This document shows positions 32,441-42,171 of a stretch of 64,000 bases of DNA, piece by piece (within the stretch, counting starts at the first letter, position 1; every line of letters starts with the position of its first letter). This stretch comes from Burkholderia sp. OK233. GTDB taxonomy: Bacteria > Pseudomonadota > Gammaproteobacteria > Burkholderiales > Burkholderiaceae. Both the position numbers and the translations under genes were made by a program. The DNA is taken from positions 2,790,001-2,854,000 of the forward strand of contig NZ_OCSR01000002.1 in assembly GCF_900230185.1 (NCBI RefSeq). Reading direction: 5' to 3'. The notes beneath the pieces were generated by a model that was not told the DNA's origin, made no database searches, and saw nothing but the letters and a program-made list of their open reading frames with translations.

Positions 32441-34012
32441 ATGACTCAGGTTCTTGCCAATCCCGCCGACCTGCCGACGCGCACCAAAGTGTTCGCGTTC
32501 GTGCTGATGTGCCTCGGTTTTTTCATGGCGACGCTCGATATCCAGATCGTGGCGTCTTCACTCAAGGATATCGGCGGCGGCTTGTCCGCGAGTCAGGATG
32601 AGCTCTCGTGGGTGCAGACCGCGTATCTGATCGCGGAGATTCTCGTGATTCCGATGTCCGGTTGGCTCACGCGTGTGTTCTCGACGCGCTGGGTGTTCGC
32701 ATTTTCCGCGCTGGGCTTTACGGTCACCAGCATGCTGTGCGGCCTTGCATGGGACATCAACTCGATGATCCTGTTTCGCGGTCTGCAGGGCGCGCTCGGC
32801 GCCGCAATGATTCCGACCGTGTTCACGACGGCATTCGTGCTGTTCCCCGGCAAGCAGCGCCTGATTGCGTCGACCACCATCAGCGCGCTCGCCACGCTGG
32901 CACCGACGGTCGGCCCGGTGATCGGCGGCTGGATCACATCGCAATGGTCGTGGCACTGGCTGTTCTATCTGAACCTGGTGCCGGGCGCCGTCGTCACGCT
33001 GATGGTGCCGAAGTACGTGCATTTCGACAACGTCGATCTCTCACTGCTGAAAAAGGGCGACTATCTCGGCATCCTTCTGATGTCCGGTTTTCTCGGTTGC
33101 CTTGAATACGTACTGGAGGAAGGGCCACGCAAGAACTGGTTCGGCGACGATGTGATCCTGACGTGTACCTGGGTAGCGGCGATCTGCGGATTTCTGTTCA
33201 TCGTGCACGCGTTCACTGCAAAAGAGCCGATCGTCGATTTGCGCGCACTGGCGATCCGCAACTTCGGCATTGGCAGTCTGCTGTCCTTCATCACAGGGAT
33301 CGGGATTTTCTGCGCGGTGTTCCTGACACCGGTGTTCCTGTCACGTGTGCGCGGCTTCGATTCGTTGCAGATCGGCGTGGCGTTGCTGTCGGTCGGATGT
33401 TTCCAATTGGTCGCTATGGTTGCGTATTCGATAGTCGCGCGTTTTGTCGACATGCGGATCCTGCTGGTGTTCGGCCTGGTGCTGTTCGGCGTCGGCTGTT
33501 ATCTGTATGTGCCACTGACCAATCAGTGGGGCTGGCAGGAATTGCTGATCCCGCAGGCGTTGCGGGGCATTGGCCAGCAGTTCTGCATTCCGCCCATCGT
33601 CACGATGGCCCTCGGTTCATTGCCGATGTCGAGGCTTCGATCCGCCAGCGGTCTCTTCAATCTGATGCGCAATCTCGGCGGCGCGATTGGCATTGCCGTG
33701 AGCAGCACCATGCTCAACGATCGTTTGAATCTCCACTACGAGCGGCTCGACGAACATTTGAGCGCGGGCCGTCCGGTGATTGAGTCGATCTTGCAGCAGC
33801 AAAGCGCACATTTCGCGGCAGTCGGCGGCGATGCGCTGAATGCGGCCAATGCGGGCCTCGGGGCGTTGCATTCGCTGGTGATGCGCGAAGCGCTCGTGCT
33901 CACGTTTTCCGACACGTTCTTTGCGCTGTCGCTCTGTTTCGTCGTCGGTTTGCTGAGCGTGCTGTTCTCTCGCCCGTTTGGCAACAGCGCGCCACCGCCC
34001 GATGCTCATTGA
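32441..34012 (+). CDS. DHA2-family MFS efflux pump (EmrB type)
   Basis: 523 residues with about 14 hydrophobic segments, the hallmark of the DHA2 drug:H+ antiporter family. Motifs: FFMATLDIQIVASSLKDIGG in TM1, WVQTAYLIAEILVIPMSGWL, and the GRxxGxLxxG-like motif C context PTVGPVIGGWITSQWSWHWLF. It starts six bases after the fusion-protein stop and is followed 10 bases later by the outer-membrane factor, giving a complete tripartite pump. Regulation is expected from the MarR pair upstream. Confidence 0.94.
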   Translation: MTQVLANPADLPTRTKVFAFVLMCLGFFMATLDIQIVASSLKDIGGGLSASQDELSWVQTAYLIAEILVIPMSGWLTRVFSTRWVFAFSALGFTVTSMLCGLAWDINSMILFRGLQGALGAAMIPTVFTTAFVLFPGKQRLIASTTISALATLAPTVGPVIGGWITSQWSWHWLFYLNLVPGAVVTLMVPKYVHFDNVDLSLLKKGDYLGILLMSGFLGCLEYVLEEGPRKNWFGDDVILTCTWVAAICGFLFIVHAFTAKEPIVDLRALAIRNFGIGSLLSFITGIGIFCAVFLTPVFLSRVRGFDSLQIGVALLSVGCFQLVAMVAYSIVARFVDMRILLVFGLVLFGVGCYLYVPLTNQWGWQELLIPQALRGIGQQFCIPPIVTMALGSLPMSRLRSASGLFNLMRNLGGAIGIAVSSTMLNDRLNLHYERLDEHLSAGRPVIESILQQQSAHFAAVGGDALNAANAGLGALHSLVMREALVLTFSDTFFALSLCFVVGLLSVLFSRPFGNSAPPPDAH

Positions 34013-34022
34013 GGAACTCAGC

Positions 34023-35453
34023 ATGAAACCAATCGTTATGAAAGTACTCGCGAGCGCGGCACTGCTGACACTGGCGGCATGCGCGGTGCAGCCTGAAACG
34101 CATGCGGACCTGCAGCACACGGTTCAGACCGTCGCACCGACAGCTTGGAATGTCGATGCTCCTCAAGACAGCATCAACGCCAATACATGGTGGGCGCAGT
34201 TTGGCGATCCCGTCTTGCATCAGCTGGTGGAATCGGTATTGACCGGCAATCTTGACGTGCAGGCCGCGGTGGAACGCGTCAAGCAGGCGCAGGATCTCGC
34301 GAAGCAAAATCGCGCGGCCTTGTTGCCCGAGTTGAACGCTAGCGCGACCGCATCCGACTCTCGCCAGAACACGCCGCCACCGCTCGGCTATGTGCGTCAG
34401 GCCGGCGTCGGCGTGACGGCGAGCTGGACGCCGGACGTTTTTGGAGGCGAACGTCTTGCTGTTCTCGCAGCCGAGGCGCAAGTCTCGGGTCGGCAGGCGG
34501 CCTTGAATCAACTGCGCCTGGCACTCGCGGCGAACACGGCGGCGGCGTATATCGATCTGCGCTGGGCGCAATCGCAATTGCAGATTCTCAGCGACAACGA
34601 ACAGATCCGCGCCCGCGCCTTGAAACTCACGCAGGAGCGTTTGCATTACGGACTGTCGACGCAACTCGACGTCGCGCGTGCCCAGAATCAGTTGGAGGAT
34701 TTGCAGGCACAGATCCCACGCATTCAATCGGCGGTGCAGCATCAACTGAGTCTGATCGCGGTGTATTCGGGGCGTACGCCGGAGAGCGTCGACGGCTTGC
34801 TGCTCGCTAACGCACGCGACCTTCCAGTGCCCGCGCAAAGCGTGCCGCAGACGCTGCCGTCGGAAGCTCTGTTGCAGCGCCCGGACGTGCGCAATGCCTA
34901 CGCCACGGTCGAACAGCGCGCGGCGGAAGTGGGAGTGTCCAAAGCGCAACGCTATCCGCAGTTCAGGCTCAATCTCGCCGATGGTTTGCTGGCCTCGTCG
35001 TATCTCGGCTTGCCGACGCTGACCGATAACCTCTTCAGCGCGGCATTGAACGCAACGAGTCCGATCTTCAACGCCGGGCGCATCACCGCGAACATCGATG
35101 CGAGCGAAAGCCGGATGCGCGAATCGCAACTCGGCCTGCAACAGACCATGCTGCAGGCGCTTAAGGAAATTGAGGACAACCGCAGTGACCTGGTGAGCGG
35201 CGCGGTACAGGTGCAACGCCTGGGCGGCGCGCTCGATGCGTCGAACCACGCGCTGCGTCTGTCGAGTGAGCTCTACAAGGGCGGCGCGACGGACTTCCTC
35301 GATGTGCTCGCCGCGCAGGAGGCGTATCTGCGCGATGCGGAATCGTTGAATCAGGCCAAACGCGAGCATGCGCTCGCAGCCGTCGCGCTGTACCGCTCGC
35401 TCGGCGGCGGCTGGGATGTGCCCGAAACGGTCCAGGCCGCATCGGCGAATTGA
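34023..35453 (+). CDS. RND/MFS outer-membrane efflux lipoprotein (NodT family)
   Basis: 476 residues. The signal peptide ends in a lipobox LTLAAC (Cys near 20). Two OEP repeats follow (about 60-265 and 275-470) with WWAQFGDPVLHQLVESVL and the internal pattern RPDVRNAYATVEQRAAEVGVSKAQRYPQ typical of OprM/NodT proteins. It forms the outer-membrane duct for the pump encoded by the two preceding genes. ATG 34023 follows GAGG by several bases; the ORF upstream extension overlaps the MFS gene and is rejected. Confidence 0.93.
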   Translation: MKPIVMKVLASAALLTLAACAVQPETHADLQHTVQTVAPTAWNVDAPQDSINANTWWAQFGDPVLHQLVESVLTGNLDVQAAVERVKQAQDLAKQNRAALLPELNASATASDSRQNTPPPLGYVRQAGVGVTASWTPDVFGGERLAVLAAEAQVSGRQAALNQLRLALAANTAAAYIDLRWAQSQLQILSDNEQIRARALKLTQERLHYGLSTQLDVARAQNQLEDLQAQIPRIQSAVQHQLSLIAVYSGRTPESVDGLLLANARDLPVPAQSVPQTLPSEALLQRPDVRNAYATVEQRAAEVGVSKAQRYPQFRLNLADGLLASSYLGLPTLTDNLFSAALNATSPIFNAGRITANIDASESRMRESQLGLQQTMLQALKEIEDNRSDLVSGAVQVQRLGGALDASNHALRLSSELYKGGATDFLDVLAAQEAYLRDAESLNQAKREHALAAVALYRSLGGGWDVPETVQAASAN

Positions 35454-35501
35454 TGCGCGTGGATGTGGCGGTGAAAGTAGTAGTCCAACTGGAGATGAAT
35501 G

Positions 35502-36686
35502 ATGAGTACGCGAGAAGTGGTGATCTGCAATCCGGTGAGAACGCCGATCGGCGCATTCGGCGGATCGCTGAAAGAGGTACCCGCGACGGAACTCGGCGCG
35601 GTCGCGGTGCGTGAGACGCTGCGGCGCAGCGGCCTCGATCCGGCCGCGTTGGCCTCGGTGGTGATGGGCAACGTGATCCAGGCCGGCAATAAAATGAACC
35701 CGGCGCGTCAGGCGTCGATTGGCGGCGGCGTGCCGGTGGCCGTGCCTGCATTGACGGTCAATCGCGTGTGCGGTTCGGGCGCGCAGGCGATTGCGTCCGC
35801 AGCCCAGGAAATCTGGCTTGGTCTCGGCGACGCAGCCGTGGCCGGGGGCATGGAAAACATGGACCGCGCGCCGTATCTGCTCGACGGCAGCCGCTGGGGC
35901 TACCGGATGGGCAACGCGCAAATCCATGACAGCCTGCTGCGCGACGGCCTGAACGACGCGTTTTCCGGCGAGCATTCCGGCTGGCATACCGAAGACCTCG
36001 TCGCGCAGTTCGACCTTACGCGCGAAACGCAGGACCGTTGGGCCGCGCGTTCGCAACAGCGTTTTGCCGAAGCGCAGGCGCGCGGCGATTTCGACGCTGA
36101 ACTGGTCGCCGTGGAAATTCCGGGGCGCAAAGGCCCGCAGCATTTTACGAGCGATGAACAGCCGCGCCCGGATACCACCGTCGAAACGCTCGCCAGACTG
36201 CGTCCGGCATTCCGTCCTGACGGCACGATTACCGCGGGCAACGCGCCGGGCTTGAATAGCGGCGCGGCAGCCATGCTAGTTGCTGAACGTGGGTTCGCCG
36301 AGGCGCGTGGCATCGAACCATTCGCGCGGCTGGTGGCATTTGGCGTCGCGGCCGTCGAGCCGGGCATGTTCGGCCTCGGTCCGGTGCCGGCGGTGCAAAT
36401 GGCACTGGCCCGCGCAGGTTGGCAACTCGAGGACGTCGAACGCTTCGAGATCAATGAGGCTTTCGCCGCCGTGCCGATCGCGGTGGCGCGCAGACTCGGT
36501 ATCGCGGATGAACTGATCAACGTGCAGGGCGGTGCGATCGCTCACGGTCATCCGATCGGTGCGACCGGTGCGGTATTGACGACGCGTCTGCTGCATTCGA
36601 TGCGCCGCGACGGCCTGAAACGCGGCGTCGTCACGTTGTGTATCGGCGGCGGGCAGGGGATTGCGCTGGCATTGGAAACGATCTGA
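35502..36686 (+). CDS. acetyl-CoA acetyltransferase / thiolase II family
   Basis: 394 residues. Catalytic Cys lies in NRVCGSGAQAI (about residue 88), the His in GGAIAHGHPIGATGA and the second Cys in CIGGGQGIA; NEAFAAVP is the substrate-loop motif. All active-site residues are present. The enzyme joins or cleaves acyl-CoA chains, e.g. acetoacetyl-CoA formation or the last step of beta-oxidation. Two adjacent ATGs (35499 and 35502) exist; the second has GGAG at the better distance. It follows the efflux genes by 50 bp on the same strand but has no evident functional link to them. Confidence 0.92.
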   Translation: MSTREVVICNPVRTPIGAFGGSLKEVPATELGAVAVRETLRRSGLDPAALASVVMGNVIQAGNKMNPARQASIGGGVPVAVPALTVNRVCGSGAQAIASAAQEIWLGLGDAAVAGGMENMDRAPYLLDGSRWGYRMGNAQIHDSLLRDGLNDAFSGEHSGWHTEDLVAQFDLTRETQDRWAARSQQRFAEAQARGDFDAELVAVEIPGRKGPQHFTSDEQPRPDTTVETLARLRPAFRPDGTITAGNAPGLNSGAAAMLVAERGFAEARGIEPFARLVAFGVAAVEPGMFGLGPVPAVQMALARAGWQLEDVERFEINEAFAAVPIAVARRLGIADELINVQGGAIAHGHPIGATGAVLTTRLLHSMRRDGLKRGVVTLCIGGGQGIALALETI

Positions 36687-36699
36687 GATTGGCTGTTGC

Positions 36700-36734
36700 G
36701 GCGCGATCGCGGTGCCACGAACCGCGATCGTGCC
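36700..36734. terminator. hairpin between convergent genes
   Basis: GGCGCGATCGCGG (36700-36712) pairs with CCGCGATCGTGCC (36722-36734) with one G-U pair. It lies between the thiolase and gltS, which converge here, and probably shields both 3' ends, although it lacks a T-run. Confidence 0.55.
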
Positions 36735-36747
36735 GTAGCCGCATCGG

Positions 36748-37974
36748 CTAATGAAAGATCGGCAAGGCCAGATATCCCTTGATGACGAGCGCGTTAGCAA
36801 TGTCGATAAAGAAGGCACCGACCATCGGCACCACCAGAAAGGCGAGGTGCGAATGGCCGAAGCGGGCCGTGACGGCCTGCATATTGGCAATGGCCGTGGG
36901 CGTGGCGCCGAGGCCGAAGCCGCAATGACCGGATGCGAGCACGACAGCGTCGTAATTGCGGCCCATCACGCGGAACGTGACGAACATCGCATAGAGCGCC
37001 ATCAAAACGGTCTGCGCGACGAGAATCGAAACGACCGGCGGCGCCAGCGAGGCGAGGTCCCAGAGCTTGAGCGTCATCAGCGCCATGGCGAGGAATAGCG
37101 CGAGGCTCACGTTGCCGAGCAGGGCGACGGCGTGATCGATAACGGGCTTGCCCGCAAGTCCTAGTACATTGCTTAGCACCACGCCAACGAATAGCACGCA
37201 GACAAACGTCGGCAGCTCGATCGCCGTGCCGGCCAATACTTGTGCGAGCACCTCGCCGGCCGCGAGGCTGATCGCGATCAGCGCCAGCGTTTCGATGAAG
37301 GCGGCCGGTGTGGTGGCTTGTTCCGCCTTCGGTTCTTCGAAGGCGAGCGGCGGCTCGGCGGGGTTGTCGCCGTGGCTCTCCGCGTCGTTTTCGGCGCGTG
37401 CGACGTCCTTCCTGGCGACTTTCCGCATCAGCACGCGCGCGACTGGGCCACCGAGAATGCCGCCCATCACGAGGCCGAACGTCGCGCAGGCGATTGCAGC
37501 CTCCGTGGCGGACTGGAGCCCGTGGTGTTCGGCGAACACCTTGCTCCACGCAGCGCCGGTGCCATGACCGCCGGACAATGTGATCGAGCCGACCAGCAAC
37601 CCGTACAGCGGATCGATGCCCAATAGATAAGTGAGAGCGATGCCCACTGCATTTTGCAGGAGCAGCAGGCCGATCACGAGACCGAGAAAGCGCAGCAGCA
37701 GCGGGCCACCTGATTTGAGGCTGGCGAGGTTGGCGTTGAGGCCAATGGTCGCGAAGAACGCGAGCATCAGCGGCGTTTGCAGCGCTGTATCGAAACGTAC
37801 TTCGATGTGGCTCGTCGTGCGCAGGATCAACAGGACGATTGCCACAAGGAGCCCGCCGGCGACGGGTTCGGGAATCGTATAGCTGCGCAGCAGAGGGATC
37901 CATCCGACTAGCCGGTTGCCGAGCAGCAGAACCAGTGAAGCCGTGACGAGCGTTCCGTAGATACCGACGTTCAT
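36748..37974 (-). CDS. gltS: sodium/glutamate symporter GltS
   Basis: 408 residues, ten or more hydrophobic segments. GltS signatures are visible: a re-entrant-loop motif SGGHGTGAAW near residue 140 and its pseudo-repeat SGHCGFGLGATPTAIANMQ near residue 350, matching the two inverted halves of the family. It imports glutamate with sodium. A cytoplasmic charged loop (about 205-235) separates the halves. It is a single gene, convergent with the thiolase and divergent from the nucleoside operon. Confidence 0.9.
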   Translation of the reverse strand: MNVGIYGTLVTASLVLLLGNRLVGWIPLLRSYTIPEPVAGGLLVAIVLLILRTTSHIEVRFDTALQTPLMLAFFATIGLNANLASLKSGGPLLLRFLGLVIGLLLLQNAVGIALTYLLGIDPLYGLLVGSITLSGGHGTGAAWSKVFAEHHGLQSATEAAIACATFGLVMGGILGGPVARVLMRKVARKDVARAENDAESHGDNPAEPPLAFEEPKAEQATTPAAFIETLALIAISLAAGEVLAQVLAGTAIELPTFVCVLFVGVVLSNVLGLAGKPVIDHAVALLGNVSLALFLAMALMTLKLWDLASLAPPVVSILVAQTVLMALYAMFVTFRVMGRNYDAVVLASGHCGFGLGATPTAIANMQAVTARFGHSHLAFLVVPMVGAFFIDIANALVIKGYLALPIFH

Positions 37975-38229
37975 AGGCGACCTCGTTGAGCATGAGTGGT
38001 GATCACAGCATTACGAGGCGTCTGATGGCGTGCGGAGCGGCAAGGGAGCGAGCGAGAAACGCCTATCGCGTGAGAGTACCTGAACGGAGTTGATCCAACA
38101 ACGATGGCAGCGAGGCGCACCGGCGCGGACCGCCTGGCCGTCGATACCGGAGTAAGGCCATATTTAAAGTTTTCTCCAGCATCGGTTTCGATTAGCATCA
38201 TTGGCACTTTCACAAGAACACCAAGAGAC

Positions 38230-39507
38230 ATGGCACTGATCGCACGAAACATTCTCGGGATTGCCGTCCTGCTACTCATCGCTTTCATCTTTTCGACCAA
38301 CCGGCGCGCCATCCGCTTACGGACTGTAATCGCGGCGCTGCTTGCGCAGATCGGTATTGGCGCTTTCATTCTCTTCGTGCCGATCGGCAAGACGGTCCTT
38401 GCGGCGGCTGCGTCCGGCGTCAATCACGTGCTCGGCTATGGCAACGCGGGCATCGAGTTCCTGTTCGGCGGCCTCGTGCAATCGAAGATGTTCCAGGTCT
38501 TCGGCGATGGCGGTTTCGTTTTCGCCGTGCGGGTGTTGCCGGCCATCATCTTCGTTACCGCGCTCATTTCCGTGCTGTACTACATCGGCGTGATGCGCTG
38601 GATCGTGCTCGTGCTCGGCACGATATTCCAGAAACTGCTCGGCGTAACGAAGCTCGAATCGTTCTCGGCCGTTACCACGATCTTCCTGGGACAAAGCGAA
38701 ATGCCTGCCGTAGTCAAACCGTTCACGCGCGACATGACCGGCGCTGAACTGTTCGCGGTGATGTCGAGCGGCATGGCAGCGGTTGCCGGTTCGGTGCTGG
38801 CGGGCTATGCGGGTCTTGGCGTGCGGATTGAATATCTGCTGGCCGCGTCGTTCATGGCGGTGCCGGGTGGCTTGCTGTTCGCCAAGATCATTCACCCGAC
38901 CACCGAACCGAGCCGCGTGCACCTCGAGAACCTCAGCTTCGACGAAAAGCGCCCCGCGAATGTGATTGAAGCCGCGAGTTCCGGCGCGACCGTGGGCCTG
39001 AAAATCGCCGTGATGGTCGGTGCGATGCTGATCGCATTCGTCGGCTTGATCGCGTTGCTCAACGGCGTTGTGGGCGGCATAGGCGGCTGGTTCGGCCATC
39101 CGCAACTGTCGATGCAATCGGTGCTCGGCACGGTGTTCGCGCCGCTCGCGTATCTGATCGGTGTGCCGTGGAACGAAGCCGCCATCGCCGGCAATTTCCT
39201 CGGCCAGAAGATCATTCTCAATGAATTCGTGGCTTATGCGTCGCTGTCGCCGTATCTGAAAGATGCCGCCAGCGTGAGCGCCGCCGGCCTGCAGGCACTC
39301 GATCCGCGAACCCTTGCTATTCTGTCGTTTGCGTTGTGCGGCTTCGCGAACTTTGCGTCGATCGCGGTGCTGACGGGCGGCTTTAGCGCCGTCGCGCCGG
39401 AACGCCGCGCTGAAGTCGCACGCTACGGCCTGCGTGTCGTGCTCGCCGCGACGCTCTCGAACCTGATGAGCGCCACGATTGCGGGCATGTTTCTGACGCT
39501 GAATTGA
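38230..39507 (+). CDS. concentrative nucleoside transporter (NupC/CNT family)
   Basis: 425 residues with about ten hydrophobic segments. CNT features: FGDGGFVFAVRVLPAIIFVTAL, GQSEMPAVVKPFTRDM, the GLGVRIEYLLAASFMAVPGGL core, and CGFANFASIAVLTGGF near the C-terminus. It imports pyrimidine or purine nucleosides with H+ or Na+. ATG 38230 was chosen because AAGAGA precedes it and it begins directly with a membrane helix; the longer frame to 38104 is not conserved-looking. It starts a three-gene salvage operon with cytidine deaminase and nucleoside hydrolase, 15 bp and then 4-bp overlap apart. Confidence 0.9.
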   Translation: MALIARNILGIAVLLLIAFIFSTNRRAIRLRTVIAALLAQIGIGAFILFVPIGKTVLAAAASGVNHVLGYGNAGIEFLFGGLVQSKMFQVFGDGGFVFAVRVLPAIIFVTALISVLYYIGVMRWIVLVLGTIFQKLLGVTKLESFSAVTTIFLGQSEMPAVVKPFTRDMTGAELFAVMSSGMAAVAGSVLAGYAGLGVRIEYLLAASFMAVPGGLLFAKIIHPTTEPSRVHLENLSFDEKRPANVIEAASSGATVGLKIAVMVGAMLIAFVGLIALLNGVVGGIGGWFGHPQLSMQSVLGTVFAPLAYLIGVPWNEAAIAGNFLGQKIILNEFVAYASLSPYLKDAASVSAAGLQALDPRTLAILSFALCGFANFASIAVLTGGFSAVAPERRAEVARYGLRVVLAATLSNLMSATIAGMFLTLN

Positions 39508-39522
39508 ATCGAGGATCGTTGA

Positions 39523-39912
39523 ATGAACATGGAACAACTGCTGGAACGCGCGGGCGTTGCGCGAGAAAGGGCCTATGCGCCGTATTCGAAGTTCAAGGTC
39601 GGCGCTGCGCTCTTGACTAAAGACGGCACCGTGTTCGACGGCTGCAATGTCGAGAATGCCTCGTACGGATTGTGCAATTGCGCTGAACGTACGGCGTTCT
39701 TCAGCGCGATTGCCGCGGGCTATCGGCGCGACCAGTTCGCCGCGCTTGCCGTGATCGGCGATACGGATGGACCGATTGCACCATGCGGCGCGTGCCGTCA
39801 GGTGATCATCGAACTGGGCGGCCCCGAATTGCCGATCCGGCTCGGCAATTTGCATGGCGCCACGCGCGACACCACCGCGCGTGAACAATTGCCGGACGCA
39901 TTTTATCTATGA
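39523..39912 (+). CDS. cdd: cytidine deaminase
   Basis: 129 residues, the short tetrameric class. Zinc and catalytic residues are present: CNVENASYGL, then CAERTAF (Cys ligand and catalytic Glu) and PCGACRQ (two Cys ligands). It converts cytidine or deoxycytidine to uridine. It lies between the CNT transporter and the nucleoside hydrolase, so imported cytidine becomes uridine and then uracil plus ribose. Confidence 0.95.
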   Translation: MNMEQLLERAGVARERAYAPYSKFKVGAALLTKDGTVFDGCNVENASYGLCNCAERTAFFSAIAAGYRRDQFAALAVIGDTDGPIAPCGACRQVIIELGGPELPIRLGNLHGATRDTTAREQLPDAFYL

Positions 39913-40874
39913 GCAAGCACAAAGTTATCTACGACACCGATCCTGGTGTGGACGATGCGATGGCGCTCGTTTTTCAGGCGCGGCATCCGGACATTGAATT
40001 ACTGGGTCTGACGAGCGTATTCGGCAACGCCACGATCGCGACCACCACGCGTAATGCGCGTTTTCTGGCGGGCCGGTTTGCGCCGGGCGTGCCGGTTGCG
40101 CAGGGCGCCGCGGCACCGCTCAAGCGTGCAGCGCCCGACCCGCTCGCCTGGATTCACGGCGACAACGGACTTGGCAACATCGCGATCGAAGCCGGTGTTG
40201 AAGCAACTCTCGACGCACGCCCCGCATACCGCTTCATCATCGACACGGTGCGCGCCCATCCCGGCGAAGTCACGTTGATCGCGGTGGGCCCGCTCACGAA
40301 CCTCGCATTGGCGCTGGTCGACGATCCGCAGATCGCGCCGCTCGTCAAACAGGTGGTCATCATGGGCGGCGCGTTCGGCACGGACGGCGTGCTCGGCAAC
40401 GTGACGCCGGCCGCCGAAGCGAACATCCTCGGCGACCCCGACGCTGCCGACATCGTGTTCGGCGCACCGTGGCCGGTTGCGATCGTCGGACTCGACGTCA
40501 CGCAGCGCACCATCATGAGCCACGACTATCTGGCGTCGCTGCGCGAGCGCGGCGGTGCAGCAGGGCAGTTCGTGTGGGACGTGTCGCGGCACTACGAAGC
40601 CTTTCATGAGCAAAGCGCGCAACTTGAAGGCATTTACGTACACGACTCGTCGGCAGTCACTTATGTGCTGGCGCCGCATCTTTATACGACTCGCAGTGGT
40701 CCCGTACGTGTGCTGACGGACGGTATCGCGGTGGGCCAAACCATCCAGAAGCCTTCCACGATGCCGGTGCCCGCGCCGGACTGGGACAGCCGGCCCGACA
40801 GCACAGTCTGCCTCGACGTGGATGCGCCTGGGATGCTCGCTCTCTACGAGCGCACCATTTGCGGCACGTTGTAG
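39909..40874 (+). CDS. inosine-uridine nucleoside N-ribohydrolase
   Basis: 321 residues. The calcium-binding signature DTDPGVDDAMAL near the N-terminus and the HxxNGLG-like IHGDNGLGN, with a second ligand context at DSSAVTYVLAP, define the nucleoside hydrolase family. It cleaves the N-glycosidic bond to base and ribose. Its start overlaps the cdd stop by four bases. Whether it prefers uridine (RihA/B type) or inosine cannot be told. Confidence 0.93.
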   Translation: MSKHKVIYDTDPGVDDAMALVFQARHPDIELLGLTSVFGNATIATTTRNARFLAGRFAPGVPVAQGAAAPLKRAAPDPLAWIHGDNGLGNIAIEAGVEATLDARPAYRFIIDTVRAHPGEVTLIAVGPLTNLALALVDDPQIAPLVKQVVIMGGAFGTDGVLGNVTPAAEANILGDPDAADIVFGAPWPVAIVGLDVTQRTIMSHDYLASLRERGGAAGQFVWDVSRHYEAFHEQSAQLEGIYVHDSSAVTYVLAPHLYTTRSGPVRVLTDGIAVGQTIQKPSTMPVPAPDWDSRPDSTVCLDVDAPGMLALYERTICGTL

Positions 40875-41176
40875 GGCGATCTTGCGATGCTGCCGCCGCT
40901 TGCCAAGGGACGCCGCCTCTTAAGCACCTCGCTTCATGCAGCCTGGGGCGTAGCAGACGGCTGGCGGCGCGGCGAATGATCTGACGTAAGGGACAACCCC
41001 GAAACAGTGTGGGAAACAGCGAGGCCGCGGTGCAATGCAGCAAACCGGCCCGCCATTGTGGCCGATGCGTATCGTCAATCTTTGCTACATTTCTGCAGAC
41101 GTGCTGCGCAGGCGGTTTTCGAAGCCTTTGCATACCGGCCCGGCGCGCGTGACCCAAATCTATCAAGAGGCAAAAG
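40875..41176. other. 302-bp gap before the reductase gene
   Basis: No convincing gene, RNA or terminator with T-run is seen. A GAGG ribosome site at 41166-41169 belongs to the next gene. The stretch must include that gene's promoter. Confidence 0.5.
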
Positions 41177-42112
41177 ATGCGAATTCTAGTAGTAGGGGCG
41201 GGCGCCGTGGGCGGCTATTTCGGCGGACGTCTCGCAGCGGCGGGCCAGGACGTGACCTTCCTCGTGCGCCCCGGCCGCGCGGAAAAGCTTGCGCGTGACG
41301 GTCTCGTCATCAACAGCGTGCGCGGTAACCTCACCTTGCGCGACGTCAAGACGATACTCGCCGGTGTCGGCGCGGAGCCGTTCGATCTGGTATTGCTCAG
41401 TTGCAAAGCCTACAGTCTCGACGACGCGATCGATTCGTTCGCACCGCTGGTCGGCGAATCCACGCTGATTCTGCCGATGCTCAACGGCATGCGCCATATC
41501 GACGTGCTTAAGGAAAAGTTCGGTGCGTCACGCGTACTGGGCGGTCAATGCGTGATCGCGGCGACGCTCAGCCCCGAGCAGCACATCATGCATCTGAACG
41601 AAACGCACGCGATCACTTTCGGTGAACTGGACGGCGGCACGTCCGAGCGCGTTCAGGCGATCGCGGACGCGATGGCCGGCACGAATTTCGATACGGTGGT
41701 CAGCGACAACATCCTGCTGCGCATGTGGGAAAAGTGGGTGTTCCTGGCCACACTGGCGGCCAGTACGTGCTTGATGCGCGGTTCGGTCGGCGATATTCTG
41801 GCTGCGCCGGATGGCAAGCGCATCATCGAGAATCTGCTCGGCGAGTGCCGTGGCGTCGCGGAGCACAACGGCTTTACGATGGGCCCGGACTTCGACGCCC
41901 GAGCGACCCAAACGCTCTTTACGCCGTCGCCGCTCACGGCTTCGATGTTGCGCGACGTCGAAAATCACTCGCATACCGAGGCGGATCACATCCTGGGCGA
42001 TCTGATCTCGCGCGGCGGCGATGCGCAGAAGGGTGAGCATGGCCTGTCGCTGCTGCGTATCGCCTATAGTCATCTGAAGACGTATGAAGCGAGGCAGACC
42101 CGTACATCCTGA
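41177..42112 (+). CDS. 2-dehydropantoate 2-reductase family (ApbA/PanE)
   Basis: 311 residues. The N-terminal NADP fold has GAGAVGGYFGGRLAAAG; catalytic-site Lys lies in LLSCKAYSLDDAI and the C-terminal helical domain carries EKWVFLATLAASTCLMRG. True PanE reduces ketopantoate to pantoate for coenzyme A; many bacteria have several paralogues of uncertain substrate, and no pantothenate gene is nearby, so this one may be such a paralogue. GAGG sits 7 bases before ATG 41177. Confidence 0.85.
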   Translation: MRILVVGAGAVGGYFGGRLAAAGQDVTFLVRPGRAEKLARDGLVINSVRGNLTLRDVKTILAGVGAEPFDLVLLSCKAYSLDDAIDSFAPLVGESTLILPMLNGMRHIDVLKEKFGASRVLGGQCVIAATLSPEQHIMHLNETHAITFGELDGGTSERVQAIADAMAGTNFDTVVSDNILLRMWEKWVFLATLAASTCLMRGSVGDILAAPDGKRIIENLLGECRGVAEHNGFTMGPDFDARATQTLFTPSPLTASMLRDVENHSHTEADHILGDLISRGGDAQKGEHGLSLLRIAYSHLKTYEARQTRTS

Positions 42113-42171
42113 ATGACGGGAACGCGGGCGACGGGGACGGCCACAGCAGCCTAACGTTTCGGAGGTGAAGC

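Noticed and set aside
33900..36143. 747-residue minus-strand frame across efflux and thiolase genes
   Set aside because: It crosses three well-supported plus-strand genes and consists of Arg/Gln/Ala-rich shadow sequence.
38317..39888. 523-residue minus-strand frame opposite the CNT transporter and cdd
   Set aside because: Shadow frame; both plus-strand genes carry complete family motifs.
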